NCBI GenBank assembly: GCA_020746875.1
Contig: JAGTJL010000011.1
Span: 992,001-1,056,000 of the forward strand
DNA from: Rhexocercosporidium sp. MPI-PUGE-AT-0058
Lineage: Eukaryota > Ascomycota > Leotiomycetes > Helotiales
DNA length: 64,000 bases
Direction: 5' to 3'
In this document: one piece after another, positions 45,332-57,117 of the stretch
Position numbering within the stretch: the first letter of the stretch is position 1
Layout: every line of letters begins with the position of its first letter
The notes under the pieces: model-generated
Told to the model about the DNA's origin: nothing
Database searches by the model: none
Seen by the model: only the letters and a program-made list of their open reading frames with translations
Position numbers and translations under genes: made by a program

Positions 45332-45866
45332 CTACTTTCTGCGGAACGAGCAGCCCTCTGTGAGACGTGCCTTTCCTCCGGTTGGTTGGCAGAGAACGGT
45401 CGAGCAGCCGGCGCAGATGACGACGGTTTGTGCGTGGGAGAAGACGGTGGTGATGGTAAAGCAGCCGGGGCACTTGACATCCATGAAGAAGGATCTTGGG
45501 GCAGGGACAAGGTTCTGCGGGGTAACCATCAGCATTCGGTTCCCCTTGCACGTATTCAGCTTCGGATTTTCGGATTGCATCGTACCTTGAGCTTGTGCTT
45601 GCGAGCCTCAGCGGCTGGGGTTGGGTTGAGAAGATCGACAGCGAGAACCTATTCAGACAGCACCACGTTAGCAATTTGCACCTCTGAATCCATCATGAAG
45701 CCTATAGGCGCAATCCATCCATCTACGGCACCCCGAGTCCTGTGCCATCCCGTATCCATGGTGATGCCCTCAAATTTCGACCTCGCCACCCCAGGTCGTG
45801 TGCCGCCGCCTAGCCCTTCACCGCGATGTCGTAATCCAAATCTGCGAGAGGGGTAGTCCTTACCAT
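45332..45866 (-). CDS. rps27: Small ribosomal subunit protein eS27
   Basis: Three coding exons on the minus strand: 45866-45864 (only the ATG), 45648-45586 ([21 protein letters not shown]) and 45514-45332, giving 82 residues, the usual length. The C4 zinc ribbon is complete ([15 protein letters not shown]...[10 protein letters not shown]), followed by the invariant C-terminus [19 protein letters not shown]. eS27 is a structural protein of the 40S ribosomal subunit. The introns are 215 nt and 71 nt, the first being long for this window, as is common in fungal ribosomal protein genes. The gene is divergent from the phosducin-like gene at 46392. Confidence 0.97.
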
Positions 45867-46391
45867 CTTGACGATTTGCGATCGGAATCTGTGTAGATTT
45901 GAGTGACTGACGGGTCTTTCGTCGAGTTGTATTGGAGTTGGAGACGTGAGCGCGAAGTCAGTCGTTGTCGATGATTGAAGGGGGAGGAGAAGAGGAGAGA
46001 TCGAGGCGAGCTAGGAGTCGAAAATCGATGATTGTGCGCAAACTTCTAAGCGAGAGGGATTGCCGCTAGTGGCTTGGCGCTGGGGTCTCGAAGACCGACC
46101 GACCCTTTCCCTTCCAAGGCGACTTCGAGGAGAATATGATTCTATACACTTTCTGTGTGTCTTCAAAATCATCCATGATTTACCAATCAGTATAAACTTC
46201 ATGTGAGTCTTAATCCAGTTTACTCTTTCAAATTATGGTTGCGGGTTGCACGAATGGTAGGTTTCCTGCAACAGGATGAGCCGCATTCATCTCCAGCGGG
46301 TGGAGGGGCAATGTTCCCCGCCAAAACACATAGTAGGTACCTACCGGACGACTTCCACAGGTAGGCAACATTCAATCAACACAACAACACA
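45867..46391. promoter_or_regulatory. Divergent promoter region between rps27 and the phosducin-like gene
   Basis: This 525-bp gap separates two head-to-head genes and must contain both promoters and 5' leaders. It has a C/A-rich stretch close to the phosducin-like start (CAACACAACAACACA before 46392), which looks like a leader. I see no clear TATA box on either side. Confidence 0.6.
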
Positions 46392-47298
46392 ATGGCAGCA
46401 CCGGTTGAAGAACGCATCAGCGTCCCAATAGACGATCCAAACGCTGATACAGAATGGTAAGTTCTCTTGTCATTATTATACGTTTCCATAACTCCTTTCA
46501 AAATTAACTTTCCATCATTCCTCTCTATGATCTCTTTCCTCCATTTCTGTACCTCAATCAAGACCGGAATCTAACAAAACAACCCCCAGGAACGACATCC
46601 TCCGCAAACATAAAATCATTCCCGAAAAGCCCCCCTCCCCAACCCCCTTCATCGAAGAAGCCATCCTCGAAGGCCGCCGCCTCGCGCACGAGAACAGACT
46701 AGAAGGCAAAGACCTGGACGAGCTTGACGAGCTAGAAGACCTCGAAGACGAGACCTTCCTCGAGAAGTACCGCCAACAGCGCGTCCAAGAACTCTCCTTC
46801 ATATCCAAAGCCGCCATCCACGGCACCGTCTACCCGATCTCCAAACCCGACTACTCGCGCGAAGTCACAGAAGCAAGTAAGACAGGTCCCGTCCTGGTTA
46901 ATCTTACGAGCGGACTAGGGACGAATGTAGAATCGCGGGTGTTGAGCGAGCTATGGAGACAGGTTGCGAGGGAGTACGGCGAGGTGAAGTTCTGTGAGAT
47001 TACAGGCGATATGGCGATTGAAGGGTACCCGGATAGGAATTGTCCGACGATCCTGGTTTATGATAAGGGGGATATTGTGAAGCAGGTTGTGACGTTGGCG
47101 ATGATGGGGGGTGTAAGGGTGGGGATGAAGGAGCTTGATGGGTTGTTGATTGAGATTGGAGCCGTCAAGGATAATGATGTGAGGGTTTTGAGGAGGAGGA
47201 GGGAGAGGGAGGATGAGGAGGAGGAAAGGAGAGAGAAGGGTGGGATTAGGTCGGGTGGCAAACAGGCGAATATTGAGAGTGATGATGATTGGGATTAG
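46392..47298 (+). CDS. plp2: Phosducin-like protein, PhLP2/VIAF subfamily
   Basis: Two exons, 46392-46456 and 46590-47298, with a 133-nt intron (GTAAGTT...CCCCCAG); 257 residues. The N-terminal DTEWNDILRKHKIIP block marks the PhLP2 (yeast Plp2, human PDCL3/VIAF) group. It is followed by an acidic helix (DLDELDELEDLEDE) and the thioredoxin-fold domain (PVLVNLTSGLGTNVESRVLS, CPTILVYDKGDIVKQ). The C-terminus is Arg/Glu-rich and ends in ESDDDWD, the usual acidic tail. PhLP2 proteins bind the CCT chaperonin and help fold actin and tubulin. Length and motifs are complete. Confidence 0.94.
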
Positions 47299-48187
47299 AG
47301 GGACTGGGTGGGATGGGACAGCATGGCATGACATGGTATTTTAAGGGAGTTTTGGTGCTTGGGAGAGTGCCGAGAGCCTCTAATGGAATTGCATTTGTAC
47401 GCTTTGCATTTTGCAATTCTAGATAGGTCAATATCTGGACCTAAGCAATCAGAGACATCTCAAGACAAGATTTAGTCAAGAAGAGGACTTGAGAGATACA
47501 TTTGGTCATCCGCGAAACAGGGACTATTGGTTCCTTCTAGAGGAAATACTCTTCACCGGCTGACCCGAAAGTTGCCTACCTGCTAAATATATCTTGTCTA
47601 CATCTACCCTGAGACACAGATATATATACAGCATTCTGTTGATTCAGTACTTATTCAATATGGTAAAATTTCATTGCCTGCAAACGAAAGCGATTTCAAC
47701 ATGAAATGTTCATTCTAATATTGCCACAATAACTTCGTCCTCGTCACTTCACGACATGTAAGTTTCAAGAACAATGGGCTTTTATAGCTCGGCAATGCCA
47801 TTAGGAGGCCTGATGATAAACAATAACAGAAGAAAGTAAATGTTGATATCCATATTTCGAATTTCTGGCCTGCTAAATGAAAGTGGTAGACCGGGCGAGG
47901 CTGGCGTTGCTCGGGAACATGGATTCTTTCTCTTCATTGAGCTAGACTTCCAGTTGTTTGCCAACGTCTTGCTTGCAGTTTCAAGTGTGATACTTCCTAA
48001 TTTGGGCAAATGAGCGATATCCTGCTACGAGTAATGATAACCGTGATGTAATTGGTCTCTGCTCTTGTTCTCGTTCTGTGATCTCGTGGTGTTGAAGGTT
48101 GAAGATTAGAAGTAATTCGAGTGAGGCATGAGACGAAAGTGAGTTTCTTGGCGCGCCACGAGGCTGCAGACCAGCGGACGCGCCTTG
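47299..48187. other. Intergenic between two plus-strand genes
   Basis: The 3' flank of the phosducin-like gene and the promoter of the LRR gene. There is no additional coding region that I can support. Confidence 0.5.
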
Positions 48188-49849
48188 ATGTTTACCTCCC
48201 AGAACAACCGTCCAATAGATTCACAATTCGTTCCAATTGACCCAAATCTGGCTTCAAAACGACGAGAAGCTCCTGCAACAATGTCAGAAGACTTTCCACT
48301 GCCCAAACTTACATGGGATCCAGCTACAGAGTCCTTCTCGAAAGGCGCACCAAGGAAACGCGTTCGGAGTAGTCCTCCAGTCTCTAGTGACCCAATCTTC
48401 TCTGGCGATGAGGATCCCTCCGCGGACAATTATACCCAGGAACGACGGAAGAGGAAATATAGAGGGCCATGGTATCGACAGAGACCGGAGCCCGATTTAG
48501 GATCGCAGGAATTGAACGGGTCCGATCATCACAAGAAGAAGAGACCCTTTGAGAGGCAGTTCGATAGTGGGGTATTTATGGGCAGCGATGGCACGGATAT
48601 GGGAGAGGGGATAGAGGAGATAGAGATCGGAAATGGAATTGGACATGGAAATGCCTCTGCGTTGCCTGTGAGGCAATTGCGAGAAGTGCAGGTCGAGAAG
48701 GAGGCGCCGTCACCAGAAGAGTTGGCTAGAGCACAGATTGAGTTGTGCTTAGAAGAAGGCACTGAAAGCATCGATTTGTCGTACGTCTCTTGGAAATATA
48801 CCAGAGTCCAATGCTAACATTTCAGCAGGTCAAGATCATTGACAACTCTATCCAATGCTACTATTCGACCCCTCAACGCCTTCACCCGTGTGCCAACTTC
48901 CTCCGAGGCCTTCTTCCCGTTACAACCCAAACTGAAGCTGTTCCTATCCTCAAATAGCTTGACTACACTCCCCGCCGAACTCTTCAATCTCGAGCGCCTT
49001 ACAGTTCTAAGCCTACGCGACAATGAGATCCACGAACTGCCTCCAAGCATTGGGAAGTTACACCGTCTCCGTGAGCTCAACCTCTCCCAGAACGGTCTCC
49101 GATACCTCCCATACGAGATCCTTGACCTCCTCACAGAAACATGCGATCTAAGCAGTCTCAGCCTCCACCCAAACATGTTCCATGAAGCACAATTCCCAGA
49201 CACGGGAGAAATGGAAGTGGAAGAACTACCATACAAGATCGGACTTGGAAACCGTACACCTAAACACCCATTCAAAGATCCTGCTGTATCATATATAATC
49301 CACCCTACCGGTCCTGAATGGCATCCTAGGTGGAAGGTCAAGTTCCAAGCGCGTACAGATATTCGATATTTGGATACAATTGGGAAGCTTGTAAAAGGAC
49401 CTACGTTCAACCATTCGATACCAGTTGCAGATTTGGATGACACGCCTCAAGCTCCCATATCTTGTGGTATGGAAATCTCCCGCTCTCCATCCCTCATCGA
49501 AGTCGCTCTAAATGCCTGTTCCCGCACTCCTCAACTCCCTTTCCTTGCCGACCTGCTTCCCAAAGATTGCCCTGCATACCTGCATAGGATACTAGCAGAT
49601 GCTGCCAGCAAGAAAGAGTCAGGAGGAAGCAAATGCACAGTATGTAAACGGAGTTTCGTGCTCCCGCGCACAGAGTGGATTGAGTGGTGGGAGATTGCGA
49701 AGAATCTGGATAACGCTATTCCTAGTGCTGCTAGTCCGTTGAGGCAGAGGGAGAATGATAGGGATATCTTGGAGAGTATGGTGCCGTTGATTAGGAGGGG
49801 GTGTAGCTGGAGGTGCGTGCCGGAGAAACTGGTGAAGCTGGAGGTGTGA
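48188..49849 (+). CDS. Leucine-rich repeat protein
   Basis: Two exons, 48188-48780 and 48826-49849, with a 45-nt intron (GTACGTC...GCTAACATTTCAG); 538 residues. The acceptor at 48824-48825 is chosen over the CAG three bases later because only it keeps the frame. The N-terminal half is disordered and Lys/Arg/Glu-rich with basic patches (GAPRKRVRSSPP, RRKRKYRGPWYRQR). LRRs follow (KLKLFLSSNSLTTLPAELFN, RLTVLSLRDNEIHELPPSIG, RLRELNLSQNGLRYLPYEIL). The C-terminal part has CTVCKRSFVLPRTEWIEWWE and ends CSWRCVPEKLVKLEV. The family is widespread in filamentous fungi and probably serves as a protein-interaction scaffold. A decayed copy of its 3' end lies at about 57420. Confidence 0.88.
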
Positions 49850-51808
49850 GGAAATGTTACTCAGTTGTTATTGTTGCTGTTTGAGTACATATTGGAGGTT
49901 TAGTTCTCGGGGGTTCGGTAATAGGACCTCAGATGTTGGGATTCTTGTAACCTATTTCATCTAAATATATGTATTCTCGAAACTAGATTGAATCATTACG
50001 AGTAAATTTGCCGACAAAACATTGCTCCAGCTTATAACACCATGTTCCTTCACGGCGACAATCTTACTCGTGCAAGTCAAACTAGCACATTTGACAAAGA
50101 CTCTTACCCGCTTAGTAATTAAGCCCTACTTTTATTAATTACTAATAGAATAGAGATCAGGGTTTGCCTTATAAATAAAGAATTTAAATTACTGTAACGT
50201 AAATCAAAGTTATACGGCGAATTTAGCTTTGCTAAAATTTGTAATTTCGTAACTCTAAGTCCTTAGCTTATTATTCCGTTCACCTTTTTATATTAAAAAT
50301 AGCGATTTTCGACTTTTTATTGATTATATTAGATTTTAATAATATTTTATAAAACTTTTATATTAAGCTTATTATACTTTATTTATAAATCTATTAAAAT
50401 AAGAGATCTTTTTGATTACGTAATATTTTATAATATTAAATTTCTTTTTTGATATATAAAAATACCAAAAATATCTTTTTTAATTAATGAATAAAAACAC
50501 TTAAAATTAAGATAACAAATAGAATATAAATTAAGATTATTAAGTAATTCATATTTCTTTTACAAATTATTTATATAGTGTTTTATATTTTACTTAATTA
50601 AAAAAAGACTACTAAAGCAAATAACTTAAAAAGTGTTATATAATCTTGTATAGTTCTCAATTTTAAGCATTTCTAATAATAATTTATAGAAATAAAAATA
50701 AAATAATATAGAAAAAGGAAGATTTATATTTAATTTATTTATAATTTTCACCTTAAATCATATATATATTATTGTTTTAAAGTTTAAATTTATAAAATTC
50801 TATTAATATTCAATATAATTAAATAAAGTCGAAAATCGTACTTTTCAATATAAAAGGTTTTAGATAACCGAGGTAGACATCCAAACTGGCATTTTAAACT
50901 AATATATGCAAAACGGTCCGTTTACAAACTGCTTACTTGGGAACTAGTTGTTTAAACTGCAGTTCGAACAGACTAACTGCCAAACTGTCGACAACACTGA
51001 GAAAATCACATTTCTATCGTCGTCCCCGCGCTTGAGTTATAATCAGTGTGTCAAATCAACGATTTTACAGATTAATCTATCTTAATCAATTAATATTTGA
51101 TTCGATTTGAATAGAATTAATTCATTTGAGTAACGTGCTGACTAATACACTTTTTATCCATTTCGCTTAATTAATGTTAAAGTTTATGAGATCTATACCC
51201 GTTCTAGTCATAACTCATCCTCTTTTAGTATAAATCCCGCTCTTTTACTTATTAAGCGAGCTGAGGCAGCGATAAGGAACCTCTTAAAATCAACGCTATA
51301 CTTTTAATTTAATATTAATTAATAAGTGTTATAAATAGAATATTAGTAACTAAAAAGTTAGTTAAGAGTTATACTCTTAAAGATAATCCGTTTTATATAA
51401 AATAGAAGGTTTAATTCATATTTTAGTTATTTAGTTTAAATTAAGTCACATGTTCTTGAATAATTGAATAATATTTATGAATAATTTGATTATCATTTAA
51501 ATCTAGTCGAAAAGTCATTAATCAATTCAAATCAATTTATAATTGATTTGAAATGAATATTAATTAATTAATCTGAATAATCCTCTGACACGCTGTTTAT
51601 AATGGGTCTTCTTTTATAGCATAATTGTGTTCCACTATCGTAGCTCCGCCGTCGCTGCATTCAGAAAGAGAAGTATATGGCGTCTGCACGACAGGGGTTG
51701 ATGCATTTCAGCTATTGAGGCTGTGCACATGACTTCAGCCCAACCTGGACTTCAGTTCACTTCACTTCACAATTCATTTCATTCAATTGAGTACGTTGAT
51801 ATCGATCG
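49850..51808. repeat. AT-rich RIP-like block (about 50100-51640) before the HET gene
   Basis: The first 250 bases are the LRR gene 3' flank. From about 50100 the sequence is extremely AT-rich, with TTTATA, AATTAA and TAAAAT words and stops in every frame. Normal composition returns at about 51640, giving a short promoter for the HET gene. The block is compatible with a transposon erased by RIP, but no terminal repeats or protein remnants were recognised. Confidence 0.65.
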
Positions 51809-53653
51809 ATGCCCCCTTTGAAGGTTCGTGCTGGCCACGTTCCCACATTTAGTAACGCAATCAAGATGTCAACTAGTTCGGCATTTCACATCTACACCCC
51901 CCTCACCCAAGCTAACAACGAAATCCGCCTCCTCACCCTCCGCCCCGATCTCCCCGGCTCAGAGTTAAACTGCCGCCTCTCCACTGTCTCTCTCTCTACC
52001 AACCCCACATACGAAGCTCTATCCTATGTCTGGGGAACCTCCGGAGCCACGCGGCAGATTCAAATCAAAGGATATTCGCACGCTGTAGGCGCGAACCTAG
52101 AAACCGCTCTCCAGCACCTGCGTCACCCCTCGGAGAACAGAGTACTATGGATCGACGCCCTTTGTATCGATCAAGAGAATATCGAGGAACGGAGTTCGCA
52201 AGTCAGCAAAATGGGGAGTATTTATTCGAGCGCAAAAAATGTGATCCTTTGGCTCGGCCGTAAAGACGCTGAGATAGATGCTGGTTTCGACCTACTCGAG
52301 AAATGGATATCAGGCAGCATGGAAATTGCTATTTCAGAACGAACATGGAGCGGACTCGAGAAGATCTTCAAAAAATCAGAATGGTGGACTCGGCTCTGGG
52401 TCGTTCAAGAAGCCGTCTTAGCCAAATGCTCAACCCTCACCTGTGGCGACCGAAGTGTAGACTGGACCACACTGATGTCTGTCCTGAAACCCCGGCTTTT
52501 CGCAGCAGGAAACGCGACAGATAGGAGATTAGTGAATGTTGCAAAATATGCAATGGGACTCTGGGTATGGCAACAGACTCACGACTTGCCGAATTCAGCG
52601 GGCCTGGAACGATTGGAGAATTATATCGAAAGTCTGATTCCGACCCGGACTTGTTCTGATCCACGAGATGTTGTGTATGCGTTACTTGGGTTTCTGAACA
52701 AAGAGGTGATGGGGGAAGGTTTCATGGTCCCGGATTATGGGAAGAGTGTTGGGCAAGTGTATATGGAGCTCACGAGACATATGCTGGTATTTCGGAATCA
52801 GTTGAGTACCCTGTGTAACACTTACTTTCCGTTCAGTGAACGTGATGAAGAGGGGAAGGCGATTCCGGGTCCGAGTTGGAGTGTGGATTGGTCGAAAGCG
52901 AGGGCGCCTGAGAGCTTGATCAATTACTTCCCTCCGAATCATAATGTCGGGCTATTTTACCACGCCTCTGGGAGAACGACAGTAGGCCAGGAAATCTTTC
53001 ACGAAAATCCCAATATTTTGCGTTTAAGAGGTGTGACTTTTGATACTATCATCTCTCGATCAACATCCTACACCGACCTTTCAGCTTGGCAAGCTGCCGT
53101 TCGTGGCTGGGAACCGGAGAATCTTCACCAGTTATCATACCCTACAGGCGAAGACCCCACAGACGCTTATATCCGCACTCTCTTCCGCGATGTTATTAGG
53201 CAGTCTTATGGAATGCCGAAAGGTCGCATGCCTTCTTCTCACTTCCCCCGCTTCAAGAAACACTACCTCCATTGGAAAGCGGATGGGGACGATAGTTACT
53301 TCACAGCAGAGCGGCCCTCGAATGTCGACACGGAGCAGATCAGTAGGACGGATTTCACGTTTGCTTTGGGATGTAGTACTATTGGATGGTGCTTCTTCGT
53401 TACGAAAAGGGGGTATTTTGGGTTGGCACCGCAGGACATGAGGGTCGGTGATGAGGTACTAGTTGTTGATGGTGCTTGTACGCCGTTGGTTGTGAGGCAC
53501 GCTGACGGTGCAGTCAGAAATAATTTGGCTTTCGAAACTGAGGCAGAGTACTCGAGAGTTGGTGCAGCGTATCTGCATGGAGTTATGGACGGGGAAGTGG
53601 TGAGTGATGTTGAGGCTGGGAGGCATGTGAAGCAAAACTTGTTGTTGATTTAG
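51809..53653 (+). CDS. HET-domain (heterokaryon incompatibility) protein
   Basis: Single exon, 614 codons, ATG at 51809; a second ATG at 51866 would also start a complete HET domain. The signature runs in the expected order: YEALSYVWGTSG (about residue 70), LWIDALCIDQENIEERSSQV and VILWLGRKDAE, then WWTRLWVVQEAVLA. The remaining two thirds follow the common fungal layout with DPRDVVYALLGFLN, VPDYGKSVGQVYMELTRHML and RVGDEVLVVDGACTPLVVR. HET proteins mediate non-self recognition and cell death on fusion of unlike hyphae, but most genomic copies have no known partner. The gene is intact and sits between an AT-rich block and damaged kinase genes. Confidence 0.93.
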   Translation: MPPLKVRAGHVPTFSNAIKMSTSSAFHIYTPLTQANNEIRLLTLRPDLPGSELNCRLSTVSLSTNPTYEALSYVWGTSGATRQIQIKGYSHAVGANLETALQHLRHPSENRVLWIDALCIDQENIEERSSQVSKMGSIYSSAKNVILWLGRKDAEIDAGFDLLEKWISGSMEIAISERTWSGLEKIFKKSEWWTRLWVVQEAVLAKCSTLTCGDRSVDWTTLMSVLKPRLFAAGNATDRRLVNVAKYAMGLWVWQQTHDLPNSAGLERLENYIESLIPTRTCSDPRDVVYALLGFLNKEVMGEGFMVPDYGKSVGQVYMELTRHMLVFRNQLSTLCNTYFPFSERDEEGKAIPGPSWSVDWSKARAPESLINYFPPNHNVGLFYHASGRTTVGQEIFHENPNILRLRGVTFDTIISRSTSYTDLSAWQAAVRGWEPENLHQLSYPTGEDPTDAYIRTLFRDVIRQSYGMPKGRMPSSHFPRFKKHYLHWKADGDDSYFTAERPSNVDTEQISRTDFTFALGCSTIGWCFFVTKRGYFGLAPQDMRVGDEVLVVDGACTPLVVRHADGAVRNNLAFETEAEYSRVGAAYLHGVMDGEVVSDVEAGRHVKQNLLLI

Positions 53654-54139
53654 ATGGTAATGTCACTTGGAGTTTAGGAAACGCGAGCTGTGAGTTCGTG
53701 CTCTGATCTCGAGTACACTGGATGAAGAAATTATAGTATATTTCTCCTCTAGGCCTGATTATCTCGGTCTCCGACTTGATGAAAAGTCTTTGTCGACAAC
53801 CACCGGCTAGTTTGAAGCTGCCGACGTTCACGGACCACAGTTTCGTGCGCCTGGTTACAGATTCGGGTGAGTGCCAGCTTTCAACCGCATACCGGACGTA
53901 GCTAACTCCTGAAGCATCGATAGCACCAGCAGCACCTTGTGTATTCCTCCTAAGGCTGATCTCTCACAATGAGAATTCGAGGGTTTGGCTTCGCGGAAGC
54001 TTCAAATTGCAGAGGATGCCCAATATCATCTAGACAAGCACAATCTCATCGGAGTTAACGTTTTCATCCATGTTCACCGTGTCGATGGAGGAAGGGTTCG
54101 CAAAGTTCCTGCTCCAGATTCCGACGATCTGGACCTCAC
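53654..54139. other. Short gap with coding-like debris
   Basis: About 53998-54146 one frame reads KLQIAEDAQYHLDKHNLIGV then NVFIHVHRVDGGRVRKVPAP before a double TAA. This may be an exon of the following kinase-like gene in another frame, or a separate decayed fragment. No start is identified. Confidence 0.35.
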
Positions 54140-54763
54140 TATAAAATAATAAAATCAATTCGAAGAGAAGGCGAAATTTATGTCTACCTCGGGGATCATC
54201 CAAGAGTTGCTAAGTGCCTTGCGAAAGGCGATCTCTTTGTTGCTCTTGAGTACGCACCACATGGACACATCGAGAGCTATTTAAGAAGCCACCATGATAC
54301 ATCCGATGAATGCCGTATTGGGTTGGCACAAGAGGCCATAGAAGCGGTTGTATTCGTTCACAGCAAATGCATAATCCATTCCGACCTTGCCGCGCGCCAG
54401 CTTCTCCTGGATAGCAAGTTTCGTGTGAAAATTAACGATTTTGGATTCTCTAGCTTCAGCGACGGCGATGTCCTTGGGTTCGAGAACTCGTCACATCAAC
54501 TACCTCGCTATCTTGATAGCGATATGCTAAGCACAGTTCAATCTGATTTGTTTGCACTTGGTTCGACACTGTACGAGATCATGACTGGAAAACGACCACA
54601 TGAAGGCATACCTGACGACACTATTACTAAGCTCTATAGCAAAGGAACTTTTCCTGCTGTGGCGAGCATATTGTGCGGGGATGTTATTACAGGCTGCTGG
54701 AAAGGTTGCTTCAGGAATACAGAAGAAGTTCTGGAACATTTTATTATTGCATTGTATAATTAA
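54140..54763 (+). pseudogene. Protein kinase-like domain, N-terminally truncated
   Basis: The frame is open from about 54122 but has no ATG before the catalytic core. It reads REGEIYVYLGDHPRVAKCLA, FVALEYAPHGHIESYLRSH, then the catalytic-loop equivalent IIHSDLAARQLLLD (Asp kept, but HRD changed to HSD and the Asn to Gln), KINDFGFSSF (DFG kept), and SDLFALGSTLYEIMTGKRPH, ending at 54763. The glycine loop, a clear lysine motif and an APE motif are not seen. It resembles the divergent kinase-like genes that are numerous in filamentous fungi. It could be a pseudokinase whose first exon I cannot place, or a truncated gene. Confidence 0.6.
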
Positions 54764-55629
54764 CATAAGAATGTAACCCCTACACGCCTCAAGCCATTCC
54801 TTGTTCTTTTGACCTTCGCTCCTCCATTTCAATCTACACCTAGATGATAGTGAGTCTAACCATCCAAGACGTTCACAAGGAATTCCTACTTAGGTGCGAT
54901 GTGTTTCGCATTTGGCTTTCACCCTATTAGACGCCCTAGTCCTGAGTTCGTAGCTCGGGCATTCTCGAAATATTACCATTGTAGGGTTTCTGGGCACACT
55001 CAGGTCCGGCGTGTAGCTGTCTTTATTGCACTGAGGATTTTGGCAGCCGCCGCTGTATAGTGTTGTTGTCTTATATTTAACGCACATGTTTGCGATATGT
55101 TGTACAATTAGCTACAAGAAGAGAAGCCAGGCAAGAGCAGAGATTTCTTAGCGGCCTAAAACAATGAACAATATGATAACATACATACCTATGAAGAAGT
55201 TTTAGACGATTTGAAAAGAATTATTTGCTAGCAACGAGTTTCTAATAGTTGGTGATCAGTTTGTGATGAAGGTAATCAGAGAGGTCCCGGGAGCTAGTTC
55301 TGGCTCCCCTGAATCCTTCTCGCTCCTCGAGGAGTTGACACACTCTTTAACTGTAGCGCGACCGGGGAAGACTACGTCCTAGGCAAGCGAGGGTGAGCAG
55401 AGCGATGAGCAGAGCGGTTATGGGGTCATGTGTGTGGTGGCTTGGCGCGCACGCAAAGGGAGGCGAGGATTGGCGTGAAACAACAAACCAACAGGCCAAC
55501 AACTCGCGGGTGAGGGAAGGCGTGGAGAGACAAACATCTTTCGTGATGCGCCCCTAATCGAAAGTGCTAACCGGCTTCTCATTTGCCTCAAATTCAACTT
55601 TAATTGTCCACAGACCATTCTTCCGTATC
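54764..55629. other. Gene-free stretch between two kinase loci
   Basis: No coding region supported on either strand. Composition is mixed with an AT-rich middle. Confidence 0.45.
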
Positions 55630-57117
55630 ATGTGTTCGGGTTTGAGATTTGCACAGAAACTTCTGCGCCGGGCGTCATCTCTAGCGAGACAAAATCTGGA
55701 GCGACTCACCGGGCCTCATGTGCTCGATAGTTCATTGAAATACGAGGAGGAAAAGGTAAAGTGGTACACCCCAGAAAAATTCTATCCGGTCCGTGTATGG
55801 GAAGTTTTCGACAACAGGTATCAGGTGGTTGGCAACTCGGGTATGGCTCTTATTCCACTGTCTGGTTGTGCCGAGATTTAGAGTAAGTGCGGTTTAATAA
55901 CTGAAACTCCTAATGCTAATATTCATATGGAAAACCTTATTATGTCTGTGTCAAGGTGTCAGAGGCGAACTCACGTCAAGCAGCAAGGGAATGGGAAGTT
56001 TACAGGCATTTAAATTCAATCACCACATCGCATGCGGGATCTAAATGTGTGCCAATGCTGTTAGATTCGTTTAATAATACCACAGATACGGGTAGTCACA
56101 TATGCATGGTACATAAACCTTTGGGTCTACGAATATCCGACTTCCAAGGACTCATCCCGGGAGGGAAGCTCCCACAAGATATTTTGAAGTTCACACTGAA
56201 ACATTTCCTGCTTGCTCTGGAGTTTCTTCATTCAGAATGCCATTTAGCACACTGTGGTAAGCTGCCCAATTATTATTCACTATTTCTGTCGAGCGCCGAT
56301 TTATATCTTTCGTTAAGGGTCGAAGTCTCTAACCATTTTCCAGATCTCCAAGCTAAGAACATTCTCATGGGCATCGATGATGAGGACGTACTCACGGAGT
56401 TTGAAGAGGCGGAAGTCCGTGACCCAAGTCCATGCAAGGTCGATGGAGATAGCGTCATCTATACCTCTCGCTAAATGCGCGTAAGGGGCACTGCTGGTCG
56501 TCTAGTACTATGCGACTTTGGTGAGGCTCGAATTGGCGATGGAAAGTTCACCGAGGATATCCAGCTATTTCTGTACCGCGCACCAGAGGTTATATTGCAG
56601 AAGTCATGGGATAAAAAAGTGGATATTTGGAATCTGGGAGTATTAGTAAGTATTATTTTACGTCTCTCATTTCGACATCCTTTTCAGTACCAGTATGATA
56701 AAGTCATTAATCCGTTTTAGATCTGGGATCTTTCTCAGAGCAAACACTTATTCGATGCTCGAGATGCCAATAATGAAACTACGAACATAATGCACCTCGC
56801 CGAAATGATTGCACTGCTTGGGAGCCCACCAAAGTCATTCGTGGAGGGAAGCCCAATTGTCGGAGATTATTTCGACAAGAGTCGTAGGTTTCCATACTTG
56901 CAAATAGTTTTAGTGTACTGGTCATAACTTACACACTCTAGGGCGATGGATTGGAGATGTGAAGATACCATCTAACTCGCTTGAAGAAACTGAGTAGAAC
57001 CTGACGGGGAAGGAGAAAATTCTTTTTCTTCAATTTATGCGCAAGATGTTACGATGGGTTCCTGAAAAACGAATGTCGGCATTTGATCTTCTAGATGATC
57101 CGTGGTTGAACTCTTGA
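55630..57117 (+). pseudogene. SRPK-like serine/threonine kinase, broken
   Basis: The order of blocks matches the fungal SRPK-like family: YEEEKVKWYTPEKFYPVRVW, NRYQVVGNSG, then one frame on YGSYSTVWLCRDLE (frameshift in the glycine loop at about 55840). Next come ANSRQAAREWEVYRHLNSIT, GSHICMVHKPLGLRISDFQG, an exon end HLAHC, and, after an intron at 56256-56341, DLQAKNILMGIDDEDVLTEF. A TAA at 56472-56474 interrupts before LVLCDFGEARIGDG and FLYRAPEVILQKSWDKKVDI. Further introns lie near 56646 and 56886. A TAG at 56995-56997 interrupts before KMLRWVPEKRMSAFDLLDDP. The first intron (donor at 55882) has no AG at the expected acceptor. Catalytic residues are mostly kept, but four lesions make it a pseudogene. 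Confidence 0.8.
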
